DNA of 44,475 nucleotides from an uncultured Clostridia bacterium (GTDB lineage Bacteria > Bacillota > Clostridia > Christensenellales > Aristaeellaceae). Below, piece by piece: positions 1 through 7,704 of the stretch (position 1 is the stretch's first letter; each line of letters begins with the position of its first letter). Under the pieces are notes generated by a model. The model searched no databases. It saw only the letters and a list, made by a program, of their open reading frames with translations, and was not told where the DNA came from. The position numbers and the translations under genes are program-made. The stretch lies in contig CAMFCQ010000014.1 in NCBI GenBank assembly GCA_945948915.1, positions 1-44,475 on the forward strand, in the 5' to 3' direction.

Positions 1-636
1 CTGCTCCTTGCGGCGGATGAGGTCCGCGCCGCCGAGCATGTTGCTCCACTGGTCGTTGCCGCCCATCTGCAGTCGGCAGCCGTAGCGATGATAGAGCTCC
101 AGGAAGTCGTAGCTCTGCATGAGCATGTAGGTGAACTCCAGGAAGGACAAGCCGTTCTCCGTCGCCATGCGGGCCTTGTAGCACTCGGCGGTGAGCATCT
201 TGTTGACGGAGAAGGTGGAGCCGATGTCGCGCATGAAGTCGATGAAGTTGAGATGACGGAGCCAATCGCCGTTGTTGGCGATGATGGCCTTGCCCTCGCT
301 AAAGTCAAGGAAGCGGCTCATCTGCTGCTTGATGTGGGCGACGTTGCTGTCGATGGTCTCGACGGTCATCATCTTGCGCATGTCGGTCTTGCCGGACGGA
401 TCGCCGATCATCGCGGTGCCGCCGCCCATCAGGGCGATCGGCTTATGGCCGGCGCGCTGCATATGGGCCATCGCCATGATCGGGATGTAATGGCCGATGT
501 GCAGGGAATCTGCGGTCGGGTCGAAGCCGACGTAGAAGGTGGTCGGCTGTTCGAGCTGCTTGTAGAGGTCCTCCTCGTAGGTGACCTGCGCGATGAAGCC
601 GCGCTCCTTGAGGATGTCGAGAATGTGCTCTGCCAT
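1..636 (-). CDS. tyrS: Tyrosyl-tRNA synthetase, N-terminal part (cut by window start)
   Basis: TyrS charges tRNA-Tyr with tyrosine in the cytoplasm. The 212 residues present start at an ATG (636-634) after an AGGAGG-type site and run off the window edge in frame, so about half of a usual ~400-residue TyrS is visible. The class I signature is seen as [14 protein letters not shown] near residues 40-53, followed by the [16 protein letters not shown] segment and, near the edge, [10 protein letters not shown], the tyrosine and ATP-binding loop of bacterial TyrS. The leader upstream is a T-box with a tyrosine specifier codon, which independently supports the identity. The KMSKS motif and the S4 domain lie outside the window. 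Confidence 0.97.
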   Translation of the reverse strand, partial: MAEHILDILKERGFIAQVTYEEDLYKQLEQPTTFYVGFDPTADSLHIGHYIPIMAMAHMQRAGHKPIALMGGGTAMIGDPSGKTDMRKMMTVETIDSNVAHIKQQMSRFLDFSEGKAIIANNGDWLRHLNFIDFMRDIGSTFSVNKMLTAECYKARMATENGLSFLEFTYMLMQSYDFLELYHRYGCRLQMGGNDQWSNMLGGADLIRRKEQ

Positions 637-639
637 AGG

Positions 640-936
640 GATTCCTCCTGTTTTCTGCGGGAAGACAGAAAAACGCCTTCCCAAAATAAGTAGGGAAGGC
701 GTGAAATACGCGGTACCACTTCCGTTTAAGGCTGCCTTGCGGCAGACCTCCTCACTGCCCGCTGACACGGGCGCTGCGCTGTATCCGGCGCGCCGGCGGC
801 TGTCTACTTGAGCGGATCGCTGGTTCGGAGCCGAGCTCAGGGATGTATTCCGCATGCCTGCTGATACCGCCTCGCACCATCCGGCGGCTCTCTTGATCAG
901 GGGAAGGCAGCGTACTTGTTCCCATCAACGCTACTG
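640..936 (-). promoter_or_regulatory. T-box riboswitch leader of tyrS (Tyr specifier)
   Basis: This ~300-base leader lies between a strong promoter and tyrS. Read on the minus strand it holds the conserved T-box TGGTACCGCG (718-709), then the terminator helix (702-673) and a T run. Upstream is a Stem I-like region with AGAGAG and GGTGCGAGG elements and a specifier-loop segment GAATACATCC (850-841), whose TAC at 847-845 is a tyrosine codon. In this family, uncharged tRNA pairs with the specifier and the T-box bulge and favours the antiterminator, so tyrS should be induced when charged tRNA-Tyr is scarce. Helix boundaries were read by eye. Confidence 0.93.
665..702 (-). terminator. T-box regulated intrinsic terminator
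   Basis: On the minus strand ACGCCTTCCC-like arms (693-702 and 673-682) form a 10-bp helix followed by a T-rich tract just before tyrS. The 5' arm lies directly downstream of the T-box sequence, as expected for the terminator that competes with the antiterminator. Confidence 0.9.
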
Positions 937-941
937 GCGTA

Positions 942-970
942 ATTATATGATGGGAATGCGCAAAAGTCAA
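942..970 (-). promoter_or_regulatory. tyrS leader promoter
   Basis: On the minus strand TTGACT (970-965) and TATAAT (947-942) are separated by 17 bases. The -35 box overlaps the TGA stop codon of the upstream transporter gene (967-969), so the tyrS promoter is embedded in the end of that gene. Confidence 0.88.
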
Positions 971-1860
971 GGCTTTTTCGCGTCGCGGGTCGCGAAGGTA
1001 TCCACGATCATGGACAGCACGATGATGATGCCGCCCGCAAGCTGCATGCCCGTGAGCTTTTCTCCGAGCAGCAGCGCGCCCGCTACACAGGCGGTGATGG
1101 GGTTGATGTTGATCGCCAGGGAGACGGTGAGGGAGTCAACCGCGCGCATGGCGAGGTTGTAGAGCACATAGCACAGCGCAGAACAGACGGCGGCCAACAG
1201 AAAGATGCACAGCCAGGAGGCGGGCGAAACGCTGACCCACTGGCTGCGCTCCGCCAGCGCGAACGGCGCGAGCGTGACGACGGCGGCGAGTGCCTGCCAG
1301 GTCGTCACGCGCAGGGAGCTGCACGATTCAAGGAGCCTGGGCGTCGTCAGGATATAGCCCGTCCAGCACAGGCTTGCGCCGACCATGAGCAGATTGCCGG
1401 TCAGCGAACCGCCGCCCGCATCGCTTCCTGTGACGATGACCAGATACGCGCCGACAAGCGACAGCGCGACGGCCAGCCAGCGCGTGCCGGAGATGTGCTC
1501 GCGGCAGAAAAGGACGCGGAAAAGCAGCGTCATCATCGGTACGAGCGAGACGATCAGCGAGGCGGCGGAGGCTGTAGTGCGCTGCAGGCCGGAGTGCTCA
1601 AAGAAGAAGTACACCGTGATGCCCAGCAGCGAGGTGACAAACGCGCGAGGCGCCCATTTGTACAGGCGTACGCCGCCCTGAAGCTTCAGACACAGGGGCA
1701 GCATAATGGCGGCGGTGAGCAGATAGCGCAGGAAGGCGAGCGTCATCGGCGGCATGCCTTCGGAGAGGGTGGTCTTGGAAAAGATAAAGGACAGGCCCCA
1801 CATCACGTTGACGAAGATGAGCATGGCCATGCCCTGGGCTTTTTGCGTGCTTTTGTGCAA
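967..1860 (-). CDS. DMT-superfamily (EamA) transporter
   Basis: An integral membrane protein of 297 residues with about ten hydrophobic segments and two EamA repeats, the usual size for drug/metabolite transporters. Typical family features are MWGLSFIFSK in the first helix and the repeat-2 end, where AININPITACVAGALLLGEK matches the conserved 'P..a...g...lgE' pattern. I chose a TTG start at 1860 because AAAGGAGG sits 7 bases upstream; an upstream in-frame ATG at 1986 would start before the promoter. The substrate cannot be predicted. The gene is monocistronic, with tyrS behind its own promoter. Confidence 0.9.
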   Translation of the reverse strand: MHKSTQKAQGMAMLIFVNVMWGLSFIFSKTTLSEGMPPMTLAFLRYLLTAAIMLPLCLKLQGGVRLYKWAPRAFVTSLLGITVYFFFEHSGLQRTTASAASLIVSLVPMMTLLFRVLFCREHISGTRWLAVALSLVGAYLVIVTGSDAGGGSLTGNLLMVGASLCWTGYILTTPRLLESCSSLRVTTWQALAAVVTLAPFALAERSQWVSVSPASWLCIFLLAAVCSALCYVLYNLAMRAVDSLTVSLAININPITACVAGALLLGEKLTGMQLAGGIIIVLSMIVDTFATRDAKKP

Positions 1861-1887
1861 GAGAATTCCTCCTTTGCGAATATCGCT

Positions 1888-1916
1888 ATGATAAATCAGC
1901 CGGAGCGCAATGTCAA
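1888..1916 (-). promoter_or_regulatory. Promoter of DMT transporter gene
   Basis: On the minus strand TTGACA (1916-1911), a 17-base spacer and TATCAT (1893-1888) lie 28 bases before the TTG start. This placement also argues against the upstream ATG as the start. Confidence 0.8.
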
Positions 1917-1923
1917 GCGCACC

Positions 1924-1952
1924 TTGCAGACGGCGTCGATTTGCGCTACAAT
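1924..1952 (+). promoter_or_regulatory. Promoter of trmL
   Basis: TTGCAG and TACAAT with a 17-base spacer, 32 bases upstream of the trmL start and back to back with the DMT gene promoter. Confidence 0.75.
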
Positions 1953-1984
1953 AAAGATTAGCAACCAGAGAAGGAAGAACGTCC

Positions 1985-2503
1985 ATGATTCACATCGTTT
2001 TGATCGAGCCGGAGATCCCGCAGAACACGGGAAACATCGCGCGCACCTGCGCGGCTACGGGGAGCGAGCTGCACCTGGTGGAGCCGCTGGGTTTCAAGCT
2101 CGAGGACAAGTATCTCAAGCGCGCAGGGCTTGACTACTGGCCGCTGGTGAAGGTGCATGTGCACAAGGACTTTGCCGATGTGCTCTCGCGCTATCCGGGC
2201 GCGGCGTTTTATTATGCCAGCACGAAGGCCCCGCGCAGCTATGCACAGGTGCAGTATCCCAAAGACGTATTTCTGGTCTTTGGCCGGGAATCGCGCGGCC
2301 TGCCGGAGAACCTGCTTGAGCGTGTCTATGACCGCTGTATCCGCATCCCGATGGTGGAAAACGCGCGCAGCCTGAACCTGTCCAATTCCGTGGCGATTGT
2401 GACCTATGAAGCGCTCAGGCAGCGTGGCTTTGAGCACCTGCTCGACCACGGTGCGCTCACCGGACGCGAGGAGACGCCCGGCGCATGGATGGATTACCTG
2501 TAA
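1985..2503 (+). CDS. trmL: tRNA (cytidine/uridine-34 2'-O)-methyltransferase TrmL
   Basis: A 172-residue SPOUT-class methyltransferase that methylates the ribose of the wobble base of tRNA-Leu isoacceptors using SAM. Family motifs are clear: PEIPQNTGNIART at residues 9-21 (motif 1), FGRESRGLP near residue 99 (motif 2), and IPMVENARSLNLSNSVAIV near residue 120 (motif 3, which forms the knotted SAM site). Length is typical of the minimal SPOUT TrmL. The ATG follows AGAAGGAAG. The gene has its own promoter and is followed directly by a second promoter for the next gene. Confidence 0.96.
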   Translation: MIHIVLIEPEIPQNTGNIARTCAATGSELHLVEPLGFKLEDKYLKRAGLDYWPLVKVHVHKDFADVLSRYPGAAFYYASTKAPRSYAQVQYPKDVFLVFGRESRGLPENLLERVYDRCIRIPMVENARSLNLSNSVAIVTYEALRQRGFEHLLDHGALTGREETPGAWMDYL

Positions 2504-2506
2504 GGG

Positions 2507-2536
2507 TTGACAGCGCCTTGGCTGTTGGGGTACAAT
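2507..2536 (+). promoter_or_regulatory. Promoter of small membrane protein gene
   Basis: A perfect TTGACA (2507-2512), 18-base spacer and TACAAT (2531-2536), starting only three bases after the trmL stop codon. Confidence 0.82.
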
Positions 2537-2564
2537 AAACCGGAACAGGAAAGGACGTGGCTGC

Positions 2565-2780
2565 ATGAAAAAGAAGAAAAAGAGCCGAATTGGCTATCAT
2601 GTGGCTGCGGGCGTTATGGACGTCTTCGGCGCAGCGGCGGCCTCACTGGCGATCGTCGTGCTGATGCTGATGCTGGGCAGCCTGTATAACTGGCTGCGGC
2701 AGGATCTGGCCGTAACCTTCGCCGATCTGACCGACAACATCACGGATGCTGTGATCATCTCAGACGGCACGAAAAAATGA
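2565..2780 (+). CDS. Small single-pass membrane protein, unknown function
   Basis: A 71-residue protein I do not recognise. It begins with a very basic stretch (MKKKKKSR) and has one strong hydrophobic segment at about residues 15-42, then a short polar tail with acidic residues; the positive-inside rule suggests a cytoplasmic N-terminus. It has its own consensus promoter, a GGAAAGGA-type ribosome binding site and an intrinsic terminator right after the stop codon, so it appears to be a real monocistronic gene. Confidence 0.7.
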   Translation: MKKKKKSRIGYHVAAGVMDVFGAAAASLAIVVLMLMLGSLYNWLRQDLAVTFADLTDNITDAVIISDGTKK

Positions 2781-2783
2781 TGC

Positions 2784-2813
2784 AGCTTCGCTTGAACCGG
2801 CGAAGCTCTTTTG
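2784..2813 (+). terminator. Intrinsic terminator after small membrane protein
   Basis: AGCTTCGC (2784-2791) and GCGAAGCT (2800-2807) form an 8-bp stem with an 8-base loop followed by CTTTT. Confidence 0.8.
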
Positions 2814-2932
2814 CCTTATGGAGAACTGTACGCAAGCCTGCGCCCCGGGCGGCGGGATGCAAAGCAGGGGGAAGCGATTTGCAAGGGAGCGGGCACGACC
2901 CGCTTGCTTCTCAGGAGAGGGGGGAAGACGGC

Positions 2933-3508
2933 ATGAACACATCCTGGCCCACGCTGGCACAGGAGGTCTTTTCCTGCGATAAGTGCAGGCTCTGCCAGAC
3001 GCGGCAGAACGTTGTCCTGGGCGAGGGCAATCTGCACGCGGCGCTCATGTTCATCGGCGAGGGACCGGGTGCGCAGGAGGACGCGTCGGGCCGCCCGTTT
3101 GTGGGCGCGGCGGGACAGCTGCTGGACAAGATGCTTGCCGCCATCGGCATGACGCGCGAGCAGGTATACATCTGCAACATCGTCAAGTGCCGTCCGCCGC
3201 AGAACCGCGTGCCGGAGCCGGACGAACGCACCGCCTGCATGCCCTATCTGCGGCAGCAGGTGGCGCTGGTGCGCCCGAAGGTGATCGTGTGCCTGGGCTC
3301 GACGCCCACGCGCGCGCTGCTGGGCGATCATATGCGCATCACACGGGATCGCGGCACATGGCAGCTGAAAAAGGGCGTCTGGTTCATGCCGACGTATCAT
3401 CCGGCGGCGCTGCTGCGGGATCTGGATAAAAAGCGCCCGGCCTGGGAGGATTTCAAGGCCATTCGGGATAAACTGATCGAGCTGGGCGCGTACGAGCGCA
3501 CGGTTTAG
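2933..3508 (+). CDS. Family 4 uracil-DNA glycosylase with 4Fe-4S cluster
   Basis: It excises uracil from DNA arising from cytosine deamination or dUTP misincorporation. The 191-residue protein has the family 4 layout: an N-terminal cysteine pair (FSCDKCRLCQ), motif GEGPGAQED near residue 41 that contains the water-activating site, the FVGAAGQLLD segment, the second cysteine group CNIVKCRPPQNR, and the C-terminal TYHPAALLR loop that inserts into DNA. The start at 2933 is chosen because GGAGAGGGGGG lies just upstream; the frame is open for another 52 codons of poor quality. It is followed 32 bases later by a second family member. Confidence 0.93.
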   Translation: MNTSWPTLAQEVFSCDKCRLCQTRQNVVLGEGNLHAALMFIGEGPGAQEDASGRPFVGAAGQLLDKMLAAIGMTREQVYICNIVKCRPPQNRVPEPDERTACMPYLRQQVALVRPKVIVCLGSTPTRALLGDHMRITRDRGTWQLKKGVWFMPTYHPAALLRDLDKKRPAWEDFKAIRDKLIELGAYERTV

Positions 3509-3540
3509 TAACCAATTGTCGTAGCAAAGGCGGCTGAAGC

Positions 3541-4113
3541 ATGGAGAAGTATAGGCAGGCGCTGCGGGATTTTCTGGCGGGTGTGATGCCTGGGCGCGAA
3601 AACGCGCTGGTCTTCGGTGAAGGTCCGGAAAAGCCGAAGCTGATGCTCATCGGCGAGGCGCCGGGCGAGCAGGAAACGCTGATGGGCCGTCCGTTCGTGG
3701 GCAAGGCGGGCAGGAATCTCGACCATTTCCTTGAGCTGGCCGGGATGCGGCGCGAGGACATCTACATCTCCAACGCCGTCAAAATCCGCCCGACGAAGAC
3801 CGGAAAGTCAGGACGCATCTCCAACAGGCCGCCGACGAAAGAGGAGATCGCGCTGTTTCGCCCGTGGCTGCTCCGCGAGATCGACCTCGTTGCGCCGCAG
3901 GTGATCGCGACGCTGGGCAACACGCCGCTGTTCGCGGTCACGGGCGACAGGAAGCTCACCATCGGCGAGGTGCACGGCAGGGTGATGGAGGCGGGTGAGA
4001 CGGGATGCAGGCTCTTTGCACTGTATCATCCGGCGAGCCTGATTTACAACCGCGCGCTGGAACCGGTCTATGAACAGGATGTGCGTGGGCTGGCGGCGTT
4101 TCTTGAGCGATAG
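3541..4113 (+). CDS. Uracil-DNA glycosylase superfamily protein lacking Fe-S cysteines
   Basis: A 190-residue paralogue of the preceding gene with the superfamily motifs GEAPGEQET (about residues 38-46), GRPFVGKAGRNLD, and LYHPASLIYN near residue 160. The cysteines that hold the 4Fe-4S cluster in family 4 enzymes are missing: only one cysteine is visible in the whole chain, and the positions equivalent to CNIVKC read SNAVKI. It may be an active enzyme that does not need a cluster, or one of different base specificity; the sequence does not decide. The ATG follows AAAGGCGG, and the gene is probably co-transcribed with the upstream glycosylase. Confidence 0.82.
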   Translation: MEKYRQALRDFLAGVMPGRENALVFGEGPEKPKLMLIGEAPGEQETLMGRPFVGKAGRNLDHFLELAGMRREDIYISNAVKIRPTKTGKSGRISNRPPTKEEIALFRPWLLREIDLVAPQVIATLGNTPLFAVTGDRKLTIGEVHGRVMEAGETGCRLFALYHPASLIYNRALEPVYEQDVRGLAAFLER

Positions 4114-4168
4114 GGAGCTGCGCAGCGCATCAGGCAGCGGACAACGGGAAACAGCGCTTTGTGAAGCG

Positions 4169-4203
4169 GTTCGAAAGAGTGCGCGCACGGTGCGCTTTCG
4201 AAC
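4169..4203. repeat. Inverted repeat / hairpin in intergenic gap
   Basis: GTTCGAAAG (4169-4177) and CTTTCGAAC (4195-4203) form a perfect 9-bp stem, with further GCGC pairing inside. No T run follows on the plus strand, so it is not a simple terminator for the glycosylase genes. It could be an operator or an RNA structure before nfeD. Confidence 0.5.
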
Positions 4204-4291
4204 GCCAAAACAGACATTTGAGACGGGAAGCCTTTTTTTCATACCGCGGACGTGATATGCTGAATATACAGAAGAATGGGGGGAGAATGAA

Positions 4292-4783
4292 ATGCTGACA
4301 ACTCTGATGGGGAATCTGCCTGTCCTGCTGTGCCTGCTGCTGGGCGCGGCGCTGATGATGGTGGAGGTATTCCTGCCGGGCTTTGGTCTGCCTGGCGTGT
4401 CCGGCATTGTCCTGATCGGTGCGGGCGTGGCCATGATCTGGAGCAAAGCCGGCATGCTGGCGGCGCTGGCGGCGTTGCTGGTGGTCATCGCCGTGCTGGC
4501 TGTGTTCGTTTCCTATATGATGCGCCGTGCGTCAAGCGGCGATGCGTATCTGAGGATTTTCCTGCGCGAGAAGGAAGAGCTTCGCAGCCGCGAGGATATG
4601 CAGGTGCTGCTGGGCAAGCAGGGCCGCACGACCAGCGTGCTGCGTCCGGCCGGCATCGGCGACTTTGACGGTGTGAGGCTGAACGTGGTGACGGAGGGCA
4701 GCTTCATCGAGCGGGATCGACCGATTGAGATCGTGAACGTGGAGGGCACACGGATTGTTGTGCGCGAAAAACAAAGCGCCTGA
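4292..4783 (+). CDS. NfeD-family membrane protein
   Basis: A 163-residue protein with three hydrophobic helices (about residues 8-27, 32-50 and 54-76) and a C-terminal soluble domain of about 60 residues predicted to be the NfeD OB-fold ([26 protein letters not shown], followed by a beta-rich tail). This is the short NfeD type lacking the protease domain. NfeD proteins are nearly always encoded beside flotillin or stomatin-like proteins and help organise membrane microdomains. Here floA follows 41 bases downstream. Confidence 0.9.
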   Translation: MLTTLMGNLPVLLCLLLGAALMMVEVFLPGFGLPGVSGIVLIGAGVAMIWSKAGMLAALAALLVVIAVLAVFVSYMMRRASSGDAYLRIFLREKEELRSREDMQVLLGKQGRTTSVLRPAGIGDFDGVRLNVVTEGSFIERDRPIEIVNVEGTRIVVREKQSA

Positions 4784-4824
4784 ATGAACAGGAAAACACA
4801 GCAAGCAAGAGAAGGGGGATTCCT

Positions 4825-5811
4825 ATGTTTTTTATGACTGAAAGCATCATTATGTTGGTTGCCATAGTCGTCATCATCGCTGTCTTTTTGAGCTTTGTGC
4901 CGCTGAGCCTGTGGGTTTCCGCGCTGGCCTCCGGCGTGCATGTCTCGATCTTCACGCTGATCGGCATGAAGATCCGCCGCGTGTCCCCGGCTAAAATCGT
5001 CGCGCCGCTGATCAAGGCAGAGAAGGCGGGTCTGGCGATGGAGATCAGCAAGATGGAGGCACATTTCCTGGCGGGCGGCAACCTTGACCGCGTGATCACC
5101 GCGCTCATCACGGCGCGCGGCGCAAACATCAAGCTCGACTTTCCGGAGGCCTGCGCCATCGACCTGGCGGGCCGCGACGTCCTGCAGGCGGTGCAGATGA
5201 GCGTCAATCCGCGCGTCATCGAGACGCCAGTGGTCGCTGCGATTGCCAAGGATGGCATCGAGCTGCGCGCCAAGGCGCGCGTTACCGTCCGCGCGAACAT
5301 CGAGCGCCTGGTCGGCGGCGCGGGCGAAGAGACGATCGTCGCGCGCGTAGGCGAGGGCATCGTTACGACCGTCGGTTCTGCCAGAACGCACAAGGAGGTT
5401 CTGGAGAATCCGGACCTCATTTCACGCACGGTGCTGGACAAGGGCCTGGATGCAGGCACGGCGTTTGAGATTCTTTCCATCGATATTGCGGACGTGGATG
5501 TGGGCCGAAACGTCGGCGCGCAGCTGCAGATGGATCAGGCAGAGGCGGATCGCCGCATTGCGCAGGCGAAGGCGGAAGAGCGCCGCGCCATGGCTGTCGC
5601 ACGCGAGCAGGAGATGAAGGCTGCTGCGCAGGAGCAGCGCGCCAAGGTCATCGAGGCCGAGGCGGAGGTGCCCAAGGCGATGGCCGCCGCTCTGCGCGAG
5701 GGAAAGCTGGGCGTGATGGATTACTATCAGATGCAGAACACCATCGCGGACACCTCCATGCGCGACGCGATTGCCGGCATGGGCGGTACGCAGAACACGC
5801 CGAAAAAGTAA
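4825..5811 (+). CDS. floA: Flotillin-like protein FloA
   Basis: A 328-residue membrane scaffold of the bacterial flotillin-like (YqfA) type, thought to organise functional membrane microdomains. The N-terminus has hydrophobic segments at about residues 7-30 and 33-48, the middle is an SPFH/PHB-like domain (KIDFPEA-like start, then [18 protein letters not shown] and [27 protein letters not shown]), and the C-terminal third is a charged alanine- and glutamate-rich coiled coil (residues 235-295). Length matches FloA (about 330). Start ATG after AGAAGGGGG. It forms an operon with nfeD and the next small gene. Confidence 0.96.
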   Translation: MFFMTESIIMLVAIVVIIAVFLSFVPLSLWVSALASGVHVSIFTLIGMKIRRVSPAKIVAPLIKAEKAGLAMEISKMEAHFLAGGNLDRVITALITARGANIKLDFPEACAIDLAGRDVLQAVQMSVNPRVIETPVVAAIAKDGIELRAKARVTVRANIERLVGGAGEETIVARVGEGIVTTVGSARTHKEVLENPDLISRTVLDKGLDAGTAFEILSIDIADVDVGRNVGAQLQMDQAEADRRIAQAKAEERRAMAVAREQEMKAAAQEQRAKVIEAEAEVPKAMAAALREGKLGVMDYYQMQNTIADTSMRDAIAGMGGTQNTPKK

Positions 5812-5838
5812 GATGCACAGGCGGAAGGAGGGACGCGC

Positions 5839-6261
5839 GTGAAGGACTTTCCGATTCTGCTCATCCTGCTGATTCTGTACGTCATCGCAGCATCGGGCAG
5901 CAAAAAGAAAAAGAACAAGCAGCAGAAAAGGCCTGCGCGCGCAGTCTCCCGGGCCGAAGCGCGCAGGGAGCGCACCATGCAGGCGGAGCGGGGGTTTGAC
6001 ACTGCGTTTGCTCGTACGCAGCGCACGCCGGCGTTTGACAGCGTGCGGCAGGCACCGGTGCCCGAAGGCGAGGATACCTGCCATCCCGCGCCGGAACGCG
6101 CAGACGACCGGATGAAGACGCCGGAATCCGATGACGAGCAGATGAACGAACCGCAGACCAGCCCGCTGGCACAGGATCTGCTGCGCGGTGTCATCATGAG
6201 CGAGATCCTGACAAGACCCAGCGAACGCAGAGCAAGAAACAGGCAGGGATATCATGGATAA
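5839..6261 (+). CDS. Small membrane-anchored protein after floA, unknown function
   Basis: A 140-residue protein starting at GTG after GGAAGGAGGG. It has one N-terminal hydrophobic helix (residues 4-20), a lysine-rich cytoplasmic stretch (KKKKNKQQKR) and a long low-complexity charged tail. A short conserved-looking end (AQDLLRGVIMSEILTRPSERR) is the only part that looks folded. It overlaps the next gene by 8 bases, so translation is probably coupled. Its position after nfeD-floA suggests a link with membrane microdomains; no function can be read from the sequence. Confidence 0.75.
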   Translation: MKDFPILLILLILYVIAASGSKKKKNKQQKRPARAVSRAEARRERTMQAERGFDTAFARTQRTPAFDSVRQAPVPEGEDTCHPAPERADDRMKTPESDDEQMNEPQTSPLAQDLLRGVIMSEILTRPSERRARNRQGYHG

Positions 6262-7027
6262 CGAGATTCGTGTGGTGATTGCGGACGATCAGGAGGGCAT
6301 GCGCCTGATCCTGCGCAAGATGATCGACAAGGCCGAGGGCTTTACCATCTGCGCCGAAGCCGACAGCGGCGACAAGGTGCCCGCGCTGGTGGAGCAGTAT
6401 AAGCCGCACGTCTGCTTCCTGGACGTGGAGATGCCGGGCATGACGGGCATCGAGTGTGCGAAGGCCATTGCGGACATGGATCCCCATACGATCATCGTCT
6501 TCGCCACGGCGCACGAGGGCTACATGGCGCAGGCGTTTGAGATGTACGCGTTTGACTACATGGTCAAGCCCTTCAAGATGGAGCGCGTGATGAAGACGCT
6601 CGAGCGCATCCGGGTGGTCATGATGGGCCGGCAGGCTGCCGCGCAGCAGATCGTGCGGGATACGATTGCGACTGCCGCCAAGGCACGCGTTGCGCCGAGC
6701 GGCCGCATTATGCTCCACCACAAGGAGGGCGTGAACTTCGTCAGCCAGTCCGACATCCTGCTGGTGCAGCGCGAAAACCGCTCCACGGTGCTCTATGCCA
6801 CCGGCGGACGCCGCTTTGAAACCAGCGAAGCGCTGGGCGACGTGGAGGAGCGCCTTGATCCCAAGATCTTCTTCCGCTGCCACAAGTCCTACATCATCAA
6901 CCTCAACGTGATTGACAGCATCTCGCCGTACGGCCGCTGGACCTATGTCGTCCATCTGCTCGGAACGGACCAGGATGCGCTGATTACGCATGACAAATAT
7001 GAGGAACTGGAGCGGATGTTTTCCTGA
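6254..7027 (+). CDS. LytTR-family response regulator
   Basis: A 257-residue two-component regulator. The receiver domain (residues 5-120) has the acidic pocket D11-D12, the phosphoacceptor D57 in CFLDVEMPGMTG, T86 in FATAHE and K105 in MVKPF. The C-terminal part (about 150-255) is a LytTR DNA-binding domain, recognised by FVSQSDILLVQRENRSTVLY, FFRCHKSYIINLNVI and the ending box. No histidine kinase gene is in the neighbourhood, so it is an orphan here. It overlaps the previous gene by 8 bases and belongs to the nfeD-floA operon, an unusual partnership. Confidence 0.93.
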   Translation: MDNEIRVVIADDQEGMRLILRKMIDKAEGFTICAEADSGDKVPALVEQYKPHVCFLDVEMPGMTGIECAKAIADMDPHTIIVFATAHEGYMAQAFEMYAFDYMVKPFKMERVMKTLERIRVVMMGRQAAAQQIVRDTIATAAKARVAPSGRIMLHHKEGVNFVSQSDILLVQRENRSTVLYATGGRRFETSEALGDVEERLDPKIFFRCHKSYIINLNVIDSISPYGRWTYVVHLLGTDQDALITHDKYEELERMFS

Positions 7028-7074
7028 GGCAGGAGCGATGTTCCTAAAAAGTTGCAAAAAGTTGAGAATTCCGC

Positions 7075-7103
7075 TTGCAATTCAAGGAACGATGTGTTAC
7101 AAT
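7075..7103 (+). promoter_or_regulatory. rpsT promoter
   Basis: TTGCAA (7075-7080), 17-base spacer and TACAAT (7098-7103), 46 bases before the rpsT start. Confidence 0.82.
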
Positions 7104-7148
7104 AGTCCATGCTGATTATCTGAATACACCCGAGGAGGTGAATTCCCC

Positions 7149-7391
7149 ATGCCGAACATTAAGTCTGCTATCAAGCGCGTCAGCGTGACCGAGCACAAGA
7201 CCATGCGCAACAAGATGGTCAAGTCTGCGACCAAGACCGCGCTCAAGAAGTTCAATACCAATGCGACTGCTGAAATGCTGAGCTCCGCCTCCGCCGCTGT
7301 TGACAAGGCCGCTGCGAAGGGCGTTATCTCTAAGAATGCCGCGAATCGTCAGAAGGCGCGTATGGCGCGCGTGCTGGCCAAGGCTGAGTAA
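7149..7391 (+). CDS. rpsT: 30S ribosomal protein S20
   Basis: An 80-residue, lysine- and alanine-rich protein of the small ribosomal subunit that binds 16S rRNA. The N-terminus MPNIKSAIKRV and the pattern of three helices, with KNAANRQKARMARVLAKAE at the C-terminus, are diagnostic. Start ATG after GAGGAGGTG. It has its own promoter and terminator. Confidence 0.97.
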   Translation: MPNIKSAIKRVSVTEHKTMRNKMVKSATKTALKKFNTNATAEMLSSASAAVDKAAAKGVISKNAANRQKARMARVLAKAE

Positions 7392-7407
7392 TTCTCACGC
7401 TTGATCC

Positions 7408-7430
7408 CCCTCCCTTTGGGAGGGTTTTTT
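7408..7430 (+). terminator. rpsT terminator
   Basis: CCCTCCC and GGGAGGG (7408-7414, 7418-7424) with a three-base loop, followed by six T residues. Confidence 0.92.
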
Positions 7431-7562
7431 ATTACGTTGATTTTCTGCTCTCATTCGACAAGCCGAATGGAACCTATACGTTCGAACTTATACCTTTTGT
7501 TTAAAAAATATCGGGCGGGATTGCGTACTCATGACAGAATTGTGAATTTCTTGCAGAAAAAC

Positions 7563-7591
7563 TTGATTTTGCCAGGGCAGTGGTGTATCAT
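7563..7591 (+). promoter_or_regulatory. pckA promoter; gap 7431-7704
   Basis: TTGATT (7563-7568), 17-base spacer and TATCAT (7586-7591). The predicted untranslated leader of about 105 bases before pckA has no structure I recognise. In the AT-rich stretch 7431-7562 between the rpsT terminator and this promoter I see only a small CATTCG/CGAATG hairpin and no convincing gene. Confidence 0.68.
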
Positions 7592-7704
7592 ATGAACTGT
7601 ATCATGAGGGTACAGGGGCTTGATGTATAGCCGTCTGTATTCCGAAAATGTGGGATCGCCGGACACGGCGCCCATTGTATTGAAGGAAAGAGGTAGCGTG
7701 CAAC

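Noticed and set aside
4114-4291. A 61-codon frame at 4070-4255
   Set aside because: It overlaps the end of the glycosylase gene, has no ribosome binding site and no recognisable motif.
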